DNA from: Sandaracinus amylolyticus
GTDB lineage: Bacteria; Myxococcota_A; Polyangia; Polyangiales; Sandaracinaceae
Direction: 5' to 3'
DNA length: 64,000 nt
Assembly (NCBI RefSeq): GCF_021631985.1
Contig: NZ_CP070225.1
Location: 7,812,001-7,876,000 of the forward strand
Each line of letters starts with the position of its first letter. The stretch's first letter is position 1. This document shows, piece by piece, positions 10,681-20,400 of the stretch. The notes below the pieces were generated by a model. The model was not told the origin of the DNA and did not search any database. It saw nothing but the letters and a program-made list of their open reading frames with translations. A program made the translations under genes and the position numbers.

Positions 10681-12482
10681 TCGAGCCTCCCGCGATGCAA
10701 GAGCGCCCACTCGAGCAGCAGGAGCGCGACGAGCGCGCCCGCGATCATCAGCGCGAGCGGAGGCCAGGTGCTGCGCGCGGCGAAGCGTCCACCGGTCGCG
10801 CCCGCGGCGAGCGGCGATGCGTGATCGACCGACGAGAACGCGACCGCGCGATCGCCGACGTGCCAGATCCCGGCGCGCGCGACCTCGGGCACCACGCCAC
10901 TCGTGATCGTCTCGCCATCGGGATCGCGCACCGCGTGTCCGCTGTCCGCGACGAGCGGTCCGCCGACCCGACGCGCGAGCGGCGTGGGCTCGGCGCGATC
11001 GGCGACCCAGCGCAGCGACGAGTGCACGAGCAGCGGGAACGCCTCGCCGCGCACGAGATCGGTGTCCTCGGTGCCGAAGCCGAACGCGACGAGCCGACCG
11101 CGCGGGAGCTGTCGCGCGATCCCGAGCGCGTGGCCGCCGCTGCGCAGCAGCACCTGATCGCTGGGCTCGGCGATCAGCGCGGTGGCGCGGGTCACGCGGG
11201 TCGCGTCGAGGCGCAGCCCGTCGAGCGCAGGATGGGTCGCGAGGGTCGCGGTGATGCGCGGGCGCGAGATCGAATTGCCGACGCGCAGCGCGCCGCGCGC
11301 GGGAGGCGCGAAGATCAGCTGCGCGCCGTGGGCGACGCCCGACGGGAGCGTGACCCCATCGAGCACCAGCGCGTGGTAGCGCGCGAGATCGGCGGTGCTG
11401 GTCCCCGTGATCGCGGCGGGGGCCATCACGTCGACGTCGAGGCCGGGATGCGCGGCGAGCGCGGCCTCGAGGTAACGATCTCCGTCGCTCACCAGGAGCA
11501 CGCGGGTGGCCTCGAGCGCATCGACCACCGCGTAGGCGCGATCGTCGCCCTCGAAGCCGTCCTCGCCGCTCGCGAGCTCGATGTCGTGCAGCTCCGCGAC
11601 CAGCTCGGCGCGCGCGCTCGAGAACCCGCCCGCCTCGAGCACCTCGGAGGTGTGCGGCGCGATCTCGACGCGCTCGTCGAGGATCGTCACGTCGCCATCG
11701 CGGATCACCACGCGCGCTCGCGCGCGACCCGCGGTGAACGCGCTCACCTCGCATCGCACCGCGTATTCGCCGACTGCCTCGGGCACCCGGCGCGCGGAGA
11801 ACGACGTGATCGCGACGGTGTGCGCAGCGGTGCCGACCGGCAGCACGACGATGGGCGCGCGGGTCGCGACCTCCACGCCTTCGTCGGCGACCACGAGGAT
11901 CTGCCCGACGCCTGCCTCGAGCGCGCCGTGCTCGGCGAGGATCGTGTCGGCGAGCGCGATCGCCGCGGGGAGATCGCTCGGCCCGTCGTCGAGCGCGAGC
12001 CCGGTCAGCGCGCGCTGCAGATCGGCGGCGTCGTCGGTGATCGGCAAGAGCACGCTGGGCCGCATGCCGGCGCGCACCACCGCGACCTCGCCGGTGATCG
12101 TCGTGCGTTCGACCCAGCGCCGGAGCTCGAGGAGCGCGCGATCGAGGCGGCGCTCTCCGTCGACGCCGACCGCGTCCATCGTGCGCCCCGCGTCGAGCAC
12201 CACGACGGTCGTACCGCGCACACCCGAGCCGAAGCGCGGATCGCCGATCAGCGCGATCATCGCCAGCGCGGCGAGCAGCGAGATCAACATCGCGATCAGC
12301 GGGATGCGCCAGCTCGCGAGGAGCTTCGGCTTCGCGCTCTGCATCGCGCGCATCCAGAACTCGACGTTCGAGACGACCTGGGGGCGCGGCGTGCGGCGCA
12401 GCAGATACACCGCGACGATCGCGACCGCGGCCGCACCGGCCATCGCGAGCACCGCCCAGAGGGGGAACGCCGCGAAGCTCAC
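10677..12482 (-). CDS. BatA-like membrane protein (aerotolerance N-terminal domain, VWA-like)
   Basis: 601 residues from a GTG overlapping the DUF58 stop (GTGA). The N-terminus (WAVLAMAGAAAVAIVAVYLL RRTPRP, then VSNVEFW) is the BatA/aerotolerance domain with two helices, the second at ~57-80. A degenerate VWA-like domain follows (~90-200; TVVVLDAGRTMDA has D and T but not the canonical DxSxS), then a large periplasmic part and a C-terminal membrane helix (PPLALMIAGALVALLLLEW). In Bacteroides and Leptospira, Bat proteins affect stress tolerance. Here it probably forms a complex with the next VWA protein. Confidence 0.9.
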   Translation of the reverse strand: MSFAAFPLWAVLAMAGAAAVAIVAVYLLRRTPRPQVVSNVEFWMRAMQSAKPKLLASWRIPLIAMLISLLAALAMIALIGDPRFGSGVRGTTVVVLDAGRTMDAVGVDGERRLDRALLELRRWVERTTITGEVAVVRAGMRPSVLLPITDDAADLQRALTGLALDDGPSDLPAAIALADTILAEHGALEAGVGQILVVADEGVEVATRAPIVVLPVGTAAHTVAITSFSARRVPEAVGEYAVRCEVSAFTAGRARARVVIRDGDVTILDERVEIAPHTSEVLEAGGFSSARAELVAELHDIELASGEDGFEGDDRAYAVVDALEATRVLLVSDGDRYLEAALAAHPGLDVDVMAPAAITGTSTADLARYHALVLDGVTLPSGVAHGAQLIFAPPARGALRVGNSISRPRITATLATHPALDGLRLDATRVTRATALIAEPSDQVLLRSGGHALGIARQLPRGRLVAFGFGTEDTDLVRGEAFPLLVHSSLRWVADRAEPTPLARRVGGPLVADSGHAVRDPDGETITSGVVPEVARAGIWHVGDRAVAFSSVDHASPLAAGATGGRFAARSTWPPLALMIAGALVALLLLEWALLHRGRLE

Positions 12483-13366
12483 CGGCGCGCTCCCGCCGAA
12501 TCGCCGCCCGCGAACGCGCGGCGCAGCGCCATCTCGAGCGGCATCTCGATCGGCACGTCGACGAAGCGCCCGCCCGCGCGGCGCGCCGAGTCACGACACG
12601 ACCCGACGTGCTTCTCGATCTCCTTGCGATACGCGTCGAGCAGATCGCGCGAGACGCGCAGCCGCACGGTGCGCTGATCTTCGACGTCGAAGAGCTCGAG
12701 CTCGCCCTGGAAGTCGGGCGCGAGATCCTCGGGGCAGCGCACGTGCACCACGCGCAGCTCGTGACCGAGCGCGCCGATGGTGCGGAACCCCGCGTCCCAT
12801 CCCTCCGGCTTCATCAGGTCGGTGATCACGACGACGAGGCCGCGCTGCGGGAAGCGCTCGGCGAGCGAGCGCACCGCCTGGGCGAACGACGTGGGCCCAC
12901 CCGCGCCGCACTCGGTGAGGAACCGATCGACCTCGGGCAGATCGGCGGCGGTGCGCAGCGGGCGCGTCTCGCGCTCGAGGTCGTCACCGAAGGGCATGAC
13001 CAGCGCGCGATCGAACTGCCTCATCCCGACGTACGCGAACGACGCCGCGAGACGCTTGGCCATCTCGAGCTTCGCGACCGGCGCACCGCGCGACATCGAG
13101 CCCGAGAGATCGAGCATCACGTAGACGCGCGCGTCGCGCTCTTCCTCGAACTGCCGGATCGTGAGCTGCCCGTGGCGCGCGAACGCCTTCCAGTCGATGT
13201 GCCGCACGTCGTCGCCGGGCACGTACTGGCGGTGATCGGCGAACTCGACGCCGCTCGCGAGCACGGGCGACTTGTGCCCGCCCTGCCGCGTCGCGGTGGA
13301 TCCCGGGCGGACCGCGAGCTGGAGGCGATCGAGCAGACGTCGCGCAGCGTGATCGAGGAGCTTCAA
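12479..13366 (-). CDS. DUF58 domain protein, MoxR partner
   Basis: 295 residues. DUF58 signature GVEFADHRQYVPGDDVRHIDW is at ~39-59, followed by a VWA-like fold with an intact DxSxS (MLDLSGSMSRG, ~88) and TDLM. The only start that preserves the N-terminal helix is a TTG at 13364-13366, preceded by AAGAAG; it begins one base after the MoxR stop. DUF58 proteins are almost always encoded beside MoxR ATPases and are thought to be their soluble VWA partners. The start codon is the least certain part. Confidence 0.9.
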   Translation of the reverse strand: MKLLDHAARRLLDRLQLAVRPGSTATRQGGHKSPVLASGVEFADHRQYVPGDDVRHIDWKAFARHGQLTIRQFEEERDARVYVMLDLSGSMSRGAPVAKLEMAKRLAASFAYVGMRQFDRALVMPFGDDLERETRPLRTAADLPEVDRFLTECGAGGPTSFAQAVRSLAERFPQRGLVVVITDLMKPEGWDAGFRTIGALGHELRVVHVRCPEDLAPDFQGELELFDVEDQRTVRLRVSRDLLDAYRKEIEKHVGSCRDSARRAGGRFVDVPIEMPLEMALRRAFAGGDSAGARR

Positions 13367-13367
13367 T

Positions 13368-14411
13368 TCACTTCTTCTTCGCGGGCGCCTTCGCGCCGCC
13401 GTCGTCCTTGGTGCGATCGAGCTCGATCAGCGTCTGGTGGATCAGCGAGTCGGTGGTCGCCTCGTCGGCGATCGCATCGAAGTTGAGGAGGATGCGGTGG
13501 CGCAGGCACGGGTATGCCGCGCGCTTCACGTCGTCGATCGCGACGTTGAGACGACCGTCGAGCAGCGCGAAGAACTTCGCGACCGCGAGCACGCTCTGCG
13601 CGGCGCGCGGCGACGCGCCCGCCTTCACGTAGCGTCGATTGCACGCGGGCGCGCTCTTGTGATCGGGGTGCGTGGCGAAGACGAGCCGCACCGCGTAGCG
13701 CGCGACGTGATCGGCGACCGGCATCGTGCGGATCGTCTTGCCCGCGGCGATGATCGCCTCGGCGTCGGCCACGCGCTGCACCGACGCTTCGGCGCCGCCC
13801 GCGGTGCGCGCGACGATGTTCATCACCTCGTCCTCGGTGGGGAAGCGGACCATCACCTTCATCAGGAAGCGGTCGAGCTGCGCCTCGGGGAGCGGATACG
13901 TGCCCTCGTTGTCGATCGGGTTCTGGGTGGCCACGACGAAGAACGGCGAGGGCAGCGCGTGGGTGCTCGAGCCGAGCGAGACCTGGCGCTCCTGCATCGC
14001 CTCGAGCAGCGCGCTCTGCGTCTTCGGCGAGGCGCGGTTGATCTCGTCGGCGAGCACGATGTTCGAGAAGAGCGGTCCCGGCTGGAGCGCCATCACGGGG
14101 CGACCATCGGGACCGGTCTGCACCATGTACGTGCCGAGCACGTCCGCGGGCATCAGGTCCGGCGTGAACTGCACGCGATGGAACTTGAGGTGCACGACGT
14201 CGGCGAGCGTGCGCGCGAGGAGCGTCTTGCCGACGCCGGGCACGCCTTCCATCAGCACGTGTCCGCCGAGAAGGAGACCGGCGGTCACGCACTCGACCGC
14301 CTCTTCCTGTCCGACCACGCGCTCCGCGACCTGTCGCGTGATGCGCTGACAGAGCGCGCGAACGTGCTCGAACGGGTTGAGGACGTGGATCTGCTTGGTC
14401 GCCTCGGACAT
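13368..14411 (-). CDS. MoxR family AAA+ ATPase
   Basis: 347 residues. Walker A GVPGVGKT (56-63), Walker B VLADEINRASPK (~118-129), sensor-1 TQNPIDNEGTYPLPEAQLDRF (split here as a standard MoxR signature) and a C-terminal lid. The ATG at 14411 has GGAGG six bases upstream. It is predicted to be a cytosolic chaperone-like ATPase that remodels VWA-containing partners. The next four genes (DUF58, BatA-like, VWA, P-domain lipoprotein) overlap or abut it. The C-terminus is Lys-rich (KAPAKKK), which is unusual but short. Confidence 0.95.
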   Translation of the reverse strand: MSEATKQIHVLNPFEHVRALCQRITRQVAERVVGQEEAVECVTAGLLLGGHVLMEGVPGVGKTLLARTLADVVHLKFHRVQFTPDLMPADVLGTYMVQTGPDGRPVMALQPGPLFSNIVLADEINRASPKTQSALLEAMQERQVSLGSSTHALPSPFFVVATQNPIDNEGTYPLPEAQLDRFLMKVMVRFPTEDEVMNIVARTAGGAEASVQRVADAEAIIAAGKTIRTMPVADHVARYAVRLVFATHPDHKSAPACNRRYVKAGASPRAAQSVLAVAKFFALLDGRLNVAIDDVKRAAYPCLRHRILLNFDAIADEATTDSLIHQTLIELDRTKDDGGAKAPAKKK

Positions 14412-14437
14412 CGATTTCCTCCGCAGGTCGCGCGCGC

Positions 14438-17128
14438 TCAGCGCGGACTGCTCTCCTGCTCGCCGCCACGCCCCTGGAGCGCGCGGAGATATCGTTGGAC
14501 GTACGCGCGCAGCGAGCCGGGCACGCGAGTGCCTCCGCCGACGCGCGGTGCATCACCGCTCGAGCCACCGACCACGCCCGAGCCCTCGCCCGCGGCGCCG
14601 CCGGTCACCGCGTCCATGCGCATCCCACCGCGGCCGGGGAGACGCGATGCGCCGGGGAGCAGGCCCATCGGATCGGGCTGCGCGCCGAGCTCGGCGGACT
14701 GCGCGGGGTCGGTGCCGGGGTCGACCTGGACGCCCTCGGACGAAGCGCCGGCGGCCTGTGCCGCGGCGAGACCGGGATCGCCGGCGGCGCCACTGCCCCA
14801 GCCGTGCGTGGGCTGACCGCCGCCCTGGCCGTCGCCGCCCTGGCCCTGGCCTTGTCCCTGACCTTCGCCTTGGCCTTGTCCCTGGCCTTCGCCCTGGCCC
14901 TGGCCTTGTCCCTGACCTTCGCCCTGGCCCTGGCCTTGTCCCTGACCTTCGCCTTGGCCTTGTCCCTGACCTTCGCCTTGGCCCTGACCTTGACCGGACT
15001 GCCCCGCTTGGCCCGACTGCCCAGCTTGACCCGACTGGCCCGCTTGACCCGACTGCCCCGCCTGGCCCGACTGCCCAGCTTGACCCGACTGGCCCGCTTG
15101 ACCCGACTGGCCCGCTTGACCCGATTGGCCCGCTTGACCCGATTGGCCCGCTTGACCCGATTGGCCCGCTTGACCCGACTGGCCCGCTTGACCCGACTGG
15201 CCCGCTTGACCCGATTGGCCCGATTGGTTCGCTTGACCCGACTGCCCGGACTCGCTCGATTGCCCCGACTGACCCGCTTGCCCGGATTCCCCGGATTGCC
15301 CGGATTCCCCGGACTCGCCCGACTGGCCCTCCGAGCCCGATTGACCCTCCGAGCCCGATTGCCCCTCCGAGCCCGACTGGCCCTCCGAGCCCGACTGCCC
15401 CTCTTGCCCCGACTGCCCCTCCGAGCCCGATTGCCCCTCTTGCCCCGATTGGCCCTCCGAGCCCGACTGGCCCTCCGAGCCCGACTGGCCCTCTTGCCCC
15501 GACTGCCCCTCTTGCCCCGACTGCCCCTCTTGCCCCGCCTGGGCGAGCTGCTCGCGCGCGTCCTGGCCCGCCCGCTCCGCCATCTGGTCGTGCAACCGCG
15601 ACAGCCGCTCGCGCGCTTCCGCGAGCTCGCGCGTCTCGCGACCGGCCTCGCGGCGCAGTGACTCTCTCGCGCGCTCGAGCGCGCGATCCATCGCATCTGC
15701 GTCGCCGCGCTCGCGCGCCGCCGCCGCATCCGCGAGCGCCTGTGCGGTCTCCGGCGTGTGCTCGCCGATCTCGCCCGACGCCCGCTCGAGCCCCTGACCG
15801 ACCTCCGGGCCCGGCACGCCGGTGTCCTGATCGGTGCGATCCATCGAGCCGATCGCGCGATCGAGCCGATCGACGGCTTGCGCGAGCTGCTCGCCCTCGT
15901 CGCCCCGCTCCGCAGCCTCAGCCGCGTCGGGATCGACCTCGCCGTCGCCGTCGCCATCTTCCGGATCGCCCGGCTCGTGCTGCGCCTGCGCCTCGCGCCA
16001 GCCGCGCTCCTGCTCGGCCATGCGCAGCGCGTCCATCTGCGCGCGCTGCGCCTCGGTCTGCAGCCGCGCGACCTCCTCGGGCGTCGTGCCGGGACGCATC
16101 GCGGCCTCGCGCCAGGCCTCGCGCGCGCGCTGCGCCTCTTCCCACGCCTCGCGCAGTCGCTCCGACGCGAGCTCCGGCGGCGCGCCCTCGACCGACTCCA
16201 CCGTCGGCGCGCTCTCGCCGTCGCTCGTCTCGCCCGCGCTCTCGGCGCTCTGCGCGTCCGGTTGCGGCGCGATCCCCATCGCGCGCTCGATCGCCTCGGC
16301 CGCGCGCTCCAGCGCCTCGGTGCGGCTGCGCTGCACGCGCTCGCGCTCACGCTCCAGCGCGTGCTCGAGCTCGTTGATCTCCTGGTCCACGCGGCGCGCG
16401 GGGTCGCGCTCGAGCTCGCGACGCAGCGCCTCGGCCGCGTCGGCGATCTCCTCCGCGCTGCGCGGCGTCTCGTCCTCGCCCATCGCCTCGCGCGCCCACG
16501 CGACGAACGCGGGCCACGCGACGCGCAGCGGCACCGCGATCGCCACCGCGGTCACCGCCGCGACCATCCAGCGCGCGGAGCGGAAGCGCGGCCGCGGCGC
16601 ATCGGGCACCGGCACGCGCTCGGCGAGGAACTCCGCGGCTTCTTTGATCTGCAGCCGATGCAGCGCCGGCGGATCGTCGGCGCCCGCGAACGACACCGCG
16701 CTCGCGAAGCGATCCTTCGCGTCGAGCAGTCGATCGAGCACCATCGCGGCGCGCACCCGATCGAGCAGGCGCCGTCGCACCTCGACCACGCTCACCACCA
16801 GCGCCGCCGCGCCCGCGAGGCCCAGCGCGGGCGCGACCGGCCATCCCGCGACGTCGAGCACCATCGCCGCAGGCACGCCGATCGCGACACCCGCGCCCAC
16901 ACCGGAGAGCGCACCGTCGAGCACCAGGAAGCGCAGCACCCGCGCCCGGATGCGCTGCACCTCGCGCTCGATCGAGGCGGGCAGCGCCGCGCCCTCCCCC
17001 GGGTCCGGCGTGGAGACCGCGTCGTCGGCGACGCGCTCGGGCGTGGTGTCCCGCTCGCCCGACGCCTCCTCTAGCTCTCGCCGCTCGTCGCCCACCGCGC
17101 CTCCGTCCGGCTCAGACGATCGATCCAT
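14438..17128 (-). CDS. Coiled-coil membrane protein with long collagen-like Gly/Gln/Ser tail
   Basis: 896 residues from the ATG at 17128 (GGAGGG upstream). About 65-130 holds two or more membrane helices (VLDGALSGVGAGVAIGVPAA; PALGLAGAAALVVSVVEV). This is followed by another helix near 190-210 and a long charged coiled coil (~220-520). Residues ~525-775 are low complexity: repeated GQEGQSGSE, then many GQAGQS units, then GQGQGEG units, ending in ~100 residues of Gly/Pro-rich sequence. The membrane-plus-coiled-coil part recalls DUF4175-type proteins that accompany MoxR operons. It is the first gene of the minus-strand cluster, 26 bases before MoxR. The tail is not true Gly-X-Y collagen throughout. 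Function unknown. Confidence 0.8.
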   Translation of the reverse strand: MDRSSEPDGGAVGDERRELEEASGERDTTPERVADDAVSTPDPGEGAALPASIEREVQRIRARVLRFLVLDGALSGVGAGVAIGVPAAMVLDVAGWPVAPALGLAGAAALVVSVVEVRRRLLDRVRAAMVLDRLLDAKDRFASAVSFAGADDPPALHRLQIKEAAEFLAERVPVPDAPRPRFRSARWMVAAVTAVAIAVPLRVAWPAFVAWAREAMGEDETPRSAEEIADAAEALRRELERDPARRVDQEINELEHALERERERVQRSRTEALERAAEAIERAMGIAPQPDAQSAESAGETSDGESAPTVESVEGAPPELASERLREAWEEAQRAREAWREAAMRPGTTPEEVARLQTEAQRAQMDALRMAEQERGWREAQAQHEPGDPEDGDGDGEVDPDAAEAAERGDEGEQLAQAVDRLDRAIGSMDRTDQDTGVPGPEVGQGLERASGEIGEHTPETAQALADAAAARERGDADAMDRALERARESLRREAGRETRELAEARERLSRLHDQMAERAGQDAREQLAQAGQEGQSGQEGQSGQEGQSGSEGQSGSEGQSGQEGQSGSEGQSGQEGQSGSEGQSGSEGQSGSEGQSGSEGQSGESGESGQSGESGQAGQSGQSSESGQSGQANQSGQSGQAGQSGQAGQSGQAGQSGQAGQSGQAGQSGQAGQSGQAGQSGQAGQSGQAGQSGQAGQSGQAGQSGQAGQSGQGQGQGEGQGQGQGEGQGQGQGQGEGQGQGQGQGEGQGQGQGEGQGQGQGQGGDGQGGGQPTHGWGSGAAGDPGLAAAQAAGASSEGVQVDPGTDPAQSAELGAQPDPMGLLPGASRLPGRGGMRMDAVTGGAAGEGSGVVGGSSGDAPRVGGGTRVPGSLRAYVQRYLRALQGRGGEQESSPR
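14829..15540. repeat. Low-complexity coding repeats (18-base and related units)
   Basis: About 700 bases inside the preceding gene are built of near-identical short units. The central block (roughly 14990-15250) is an 18-base unit encoding GQAGQS; flanking blocks encode GQGQGEG (14829-14990) and SGQEGQ/SGSEGQ (15250-15540). All unit lengths are multiples of three, so copy-number changes keep the frame. The near identity of adjacent units suggests recent slippage or recombination. Confidence 0.9.
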
Positions 17129-17328
17129 CCGATCGTTCCCGGCCCTCCGTCCCTTGGATCGATCGACCCCGCGTCCGACGAGACGGCCGGGCGTCGATTT
17201 CACTTCCGGAGCGAGAGCCCCCCGCGTCCACGTGGCGACGAGAGCGGGTTCCGTGACGGCGCAACGGCGGCACCACGAGGAGCTTACGCCCCTGCGCGGC
17301 CCGCCGCCCCTCATCCCCCCCGAACGCG

Positions 17329-17360
17329 GAGGCCCCCGCCGCTCACGCGACGGGGGCCTC
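17329..17360 (-). terminator. Hairpin after the large cysteine-rich lipoprotein gene
   Basis: A perfect 10-bp stem GAGGCCCCCG / CGGGGGCCTC encloses a 12-base loop, 44 bases past the stop of the gene at 17404-22344 (minus strand). There is no clear T-run, so it may act with Rho or as an mRNA end-stabiliser. Confidence 0.55.
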
Positions 17361-17403
17361 ACGACGGCTCATCCGGCGCGCATCCGCGCGCCTCGTCTCA
17401 CGA

Positions 17404-20400
17404 TCACGGCGTCGGCGTGTAGCGGAAGCCCGCGCCCGGCGCGATCGGTCCGACCATGTCCTGCGAGATCACCACACCCGCGGTGCCAGCGCCGTTCTCC
17501 AGGCCGATCGTCGCGCCCGAGCCGCGCAGCGACCCGGTCGTGCCGGACGCCGAGCAGTAGTGCAGCTCGACCTGGTTCGTGCCCTCGACCAGGTGTGCCT
17601 GGAACGACATCCGGCTCCCCGGGACGCTCTCCACCTCGGCGGCGTTCCACGCGACCACGAAGCGACGGCTGCCCGCCGCGCCGCTGACCAGCGTGCGCAC
17701 CGAGCTTCCGCCCGGGATCGCGACGTCGTCCCAGAACGCCGCGACGAGACCGTTCGGCGTGCTGGTGTTCGGCAGCAGCTGGTTGCTCGACGAGGTCGAG
17801 CCGCTGCTCGAGCCGACGGTCAGCTGGAGCAGACCGTTCGTGCTCGCGGTGAAGTGCGTCACCGCCGCGCCGAAGAAGGTGAACGCGAACGGCAGCGCCG
17901 CGCTCGAGGAGACCGCGTCGTCACCGGTGATCGACAGCGCGGTCCCGCTCGCGGTGTCCACGCACGCGCCGCTGATCGCGACGAACCCGGGCGAGTACGT
18001 GAACGAGATGTCGAACGTCGGCAGCGTCGTAGGCGTCCCGTACGGACGCACACCCACGATCCGCGTGATCGTCGACGTGCCCGTGTTCGAGAGCACCACG
18101 CGCTCCGGCGACGCGTCGGTGCTGTACGTGCACTGGTTGCTGCACGAGTCCTGCGTGAACAGGACGACGTCGGCGCTCGGCGTCGTCTGGACGACGACCT
18201 GCTGGCCGGCCGGGATCTGCACCGAGTAGTACAGCGCGCGAGCGCCCGCACCGAACCCGCAGAGCGAGCCGGTCGGACGGGTCCCGCCCGCTGCCGTGCT
18301 CTCACCCGTGAACGTGGTGTTCGTGGTGATCACCTCGGCGGTCGCGCAGTACGCGTTGCCCGCGCCCAGCACGCACGCCGACGGCTCGCCCGCGCACGCG
18401 TAGCCGCTCTCGTACTGACAGGTGCTCGAGCACCCGTCGCCCGCGACCGTGTTCCCGTCGTCACACGTCTCGGTGCCGTCGGTGCGCCCGTCGCCGCAGG
18501 AGTACGTCGAGTAGTTGAACGCGATGTCCCAGGTGCCCGAGGTCGCCGAGTACAGGTGGACCGAGACGATCTGGGTGATCGGGGCCGCAGTGTCGTTGCG
18601 CAGCACCGCGGTCTCCGGCGAGGAGTCCGTGCGGTACGTGCATTCGGCAGCGCCGCACGCGTCCTGCAGGAGCAGCACGCGGTCGGTCGTACCGGCGGTC
18701 GTCACCGTCACGCGGGTCGCGGGCGGGACGGTGACGGCGTAGTAGAGCGAGCGATTGCCGCTGTTCGTGCCGCAGCCGTCGCCCTGCGGGCGGGGCCCGG
18801 CGGCCGCTGCGTTCTCACCGGTGAACGACGCGTTGGCCGTCACGGCGAGCGCGCCGGAGCAGAACGCGTGCGCGGCGACCGCGCGGCAGACCGACGGCGA
18901 CGCGGTGTCGCAGAGGAAGCCGGTCTCGGCGGTGCAGGTGCTCGAGCAACCGTCACCGTTGTCGAGATCGCCGTCGTCGCACACCTCGGGACCCTCGCGG
19001 CGACCGTCGCCGCACTGGATCGCGCGCTCGGTGAACGTGATGTCGAACGTGCCGCCGGTCGTGATCGCCGCGCCGTGGACCGCGACGATGCGCGTGATGT
19101 TCGAGCCGGTGCCGTTGACCAGGGTCCCGGTCTCCGGCGCGCTCGCGTCGCGCGACGTGCACGCCCCCGCGCCGCACGCGTCCTGCGTCAGCAGCACGAT
19201 GTCGGCGCCGCCGGCGACCGTCGTGGTCACGTCGACCGCCGAGAGCGGCGGGACCGTGACCGAGTAGTACAGGGTGTTCTCGCCGCCGTCGGTGCTGCAG
19301 CCCGTGCCCACCGGGCGGGGCCCGCCGAGCGCGACGCTCTCACCCGTGAGCGTGCGCGTGCCGGAGACCGGCTCCGCGCCCGAGCACACCGCGTAGTCCG
19401 ACAGGGTCGAGTAGTTGAACGCGATGTCGAAGGTGCCGGTGCCGGCCGTCACCGCGCTGTGAACCGCGACGATCCGGGTGATCGGCGCGTCCCCACCGTT
19501 CACCAGGCGCGTGCGCTCCGGCGAGCTGTCGGTGCGCGAGGTGCACGCGACGGCGCCGCACGCCTCCTGCGTCAGCAGCGTGATGTTGCTGCCGCTCGCA
19601 GGCGTCGTGACGACGTCGACGGCGTTGCGGGGCGGGATCGTCACCGCGTAGTAGAGCGCGGTGTTGCCGCCGCCGGTGCCGCAGACGTCACCCTGCGGGC
19701 GCGGGCCGCCGACCGAGAGGTCCTCACCCGTGATCGTGCGGGTGCCGGTGACCGGCTCCGCCGTGCTGCACCCGGCATTGTCCGCGAGGTCCGCGTACGT
19801 GAACGCGATGTCGAACGGGCCGACGTCGGCCGCGAGACGGCTGTGGACCGCGACGATGTGCGTCACGGTGGACCCGGTCGCGTTCGCGATGCGCGCCCGC
19901 TCGGGATCGCTGTCGTCGCGCAGCGTGCACGACGTGTCGCCGCACGCGTTCTGCGCGAGCAGCACGAGGTCGGGATCGGCCGTGGGATCCGGCGTCACCG
20001 CGATCGCGACCGCCTGCAGCGGCGGGATCTGCACCTGGTAGTAGAGCGCGCTGTTGCCCGCGGTGGTGCCGCAGCCGGTGCCCTGGGGGCGCGGCCCGCC
20101 GATCGACACGTCTTCGCCGGTGATGGTGCGGGTGCCGCTGACGACCTCACCGCCCGCGCAGATCGAGTTGTCCGCGAACGACGCGTACGTGAACGCGATG
20201 TCGAAGGTCCCCGCCGTCCCCAGCTCGGCCGCGTGGACCGTGACGAAGCGGGTCACCGCCGAGGTCGTGAGGTTCGAGAGCACCATGCGCTCGGGGTCGC
20301 TGTCGTCGCGCTGCGTGCACGCGGTCGCGTCGCACGCGTCCTGCGCGAGCAGGACGAGGTCGGGAGCGGTCGTCGCGTCGGGCGTCACCGCGATCGACAC

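Noticed and set aside
14990-15250. Regular short repeats that might be a CRISPR array
   Set aside because: Units are 18 bases with no unique spacers and encode GQAGQS in frame.
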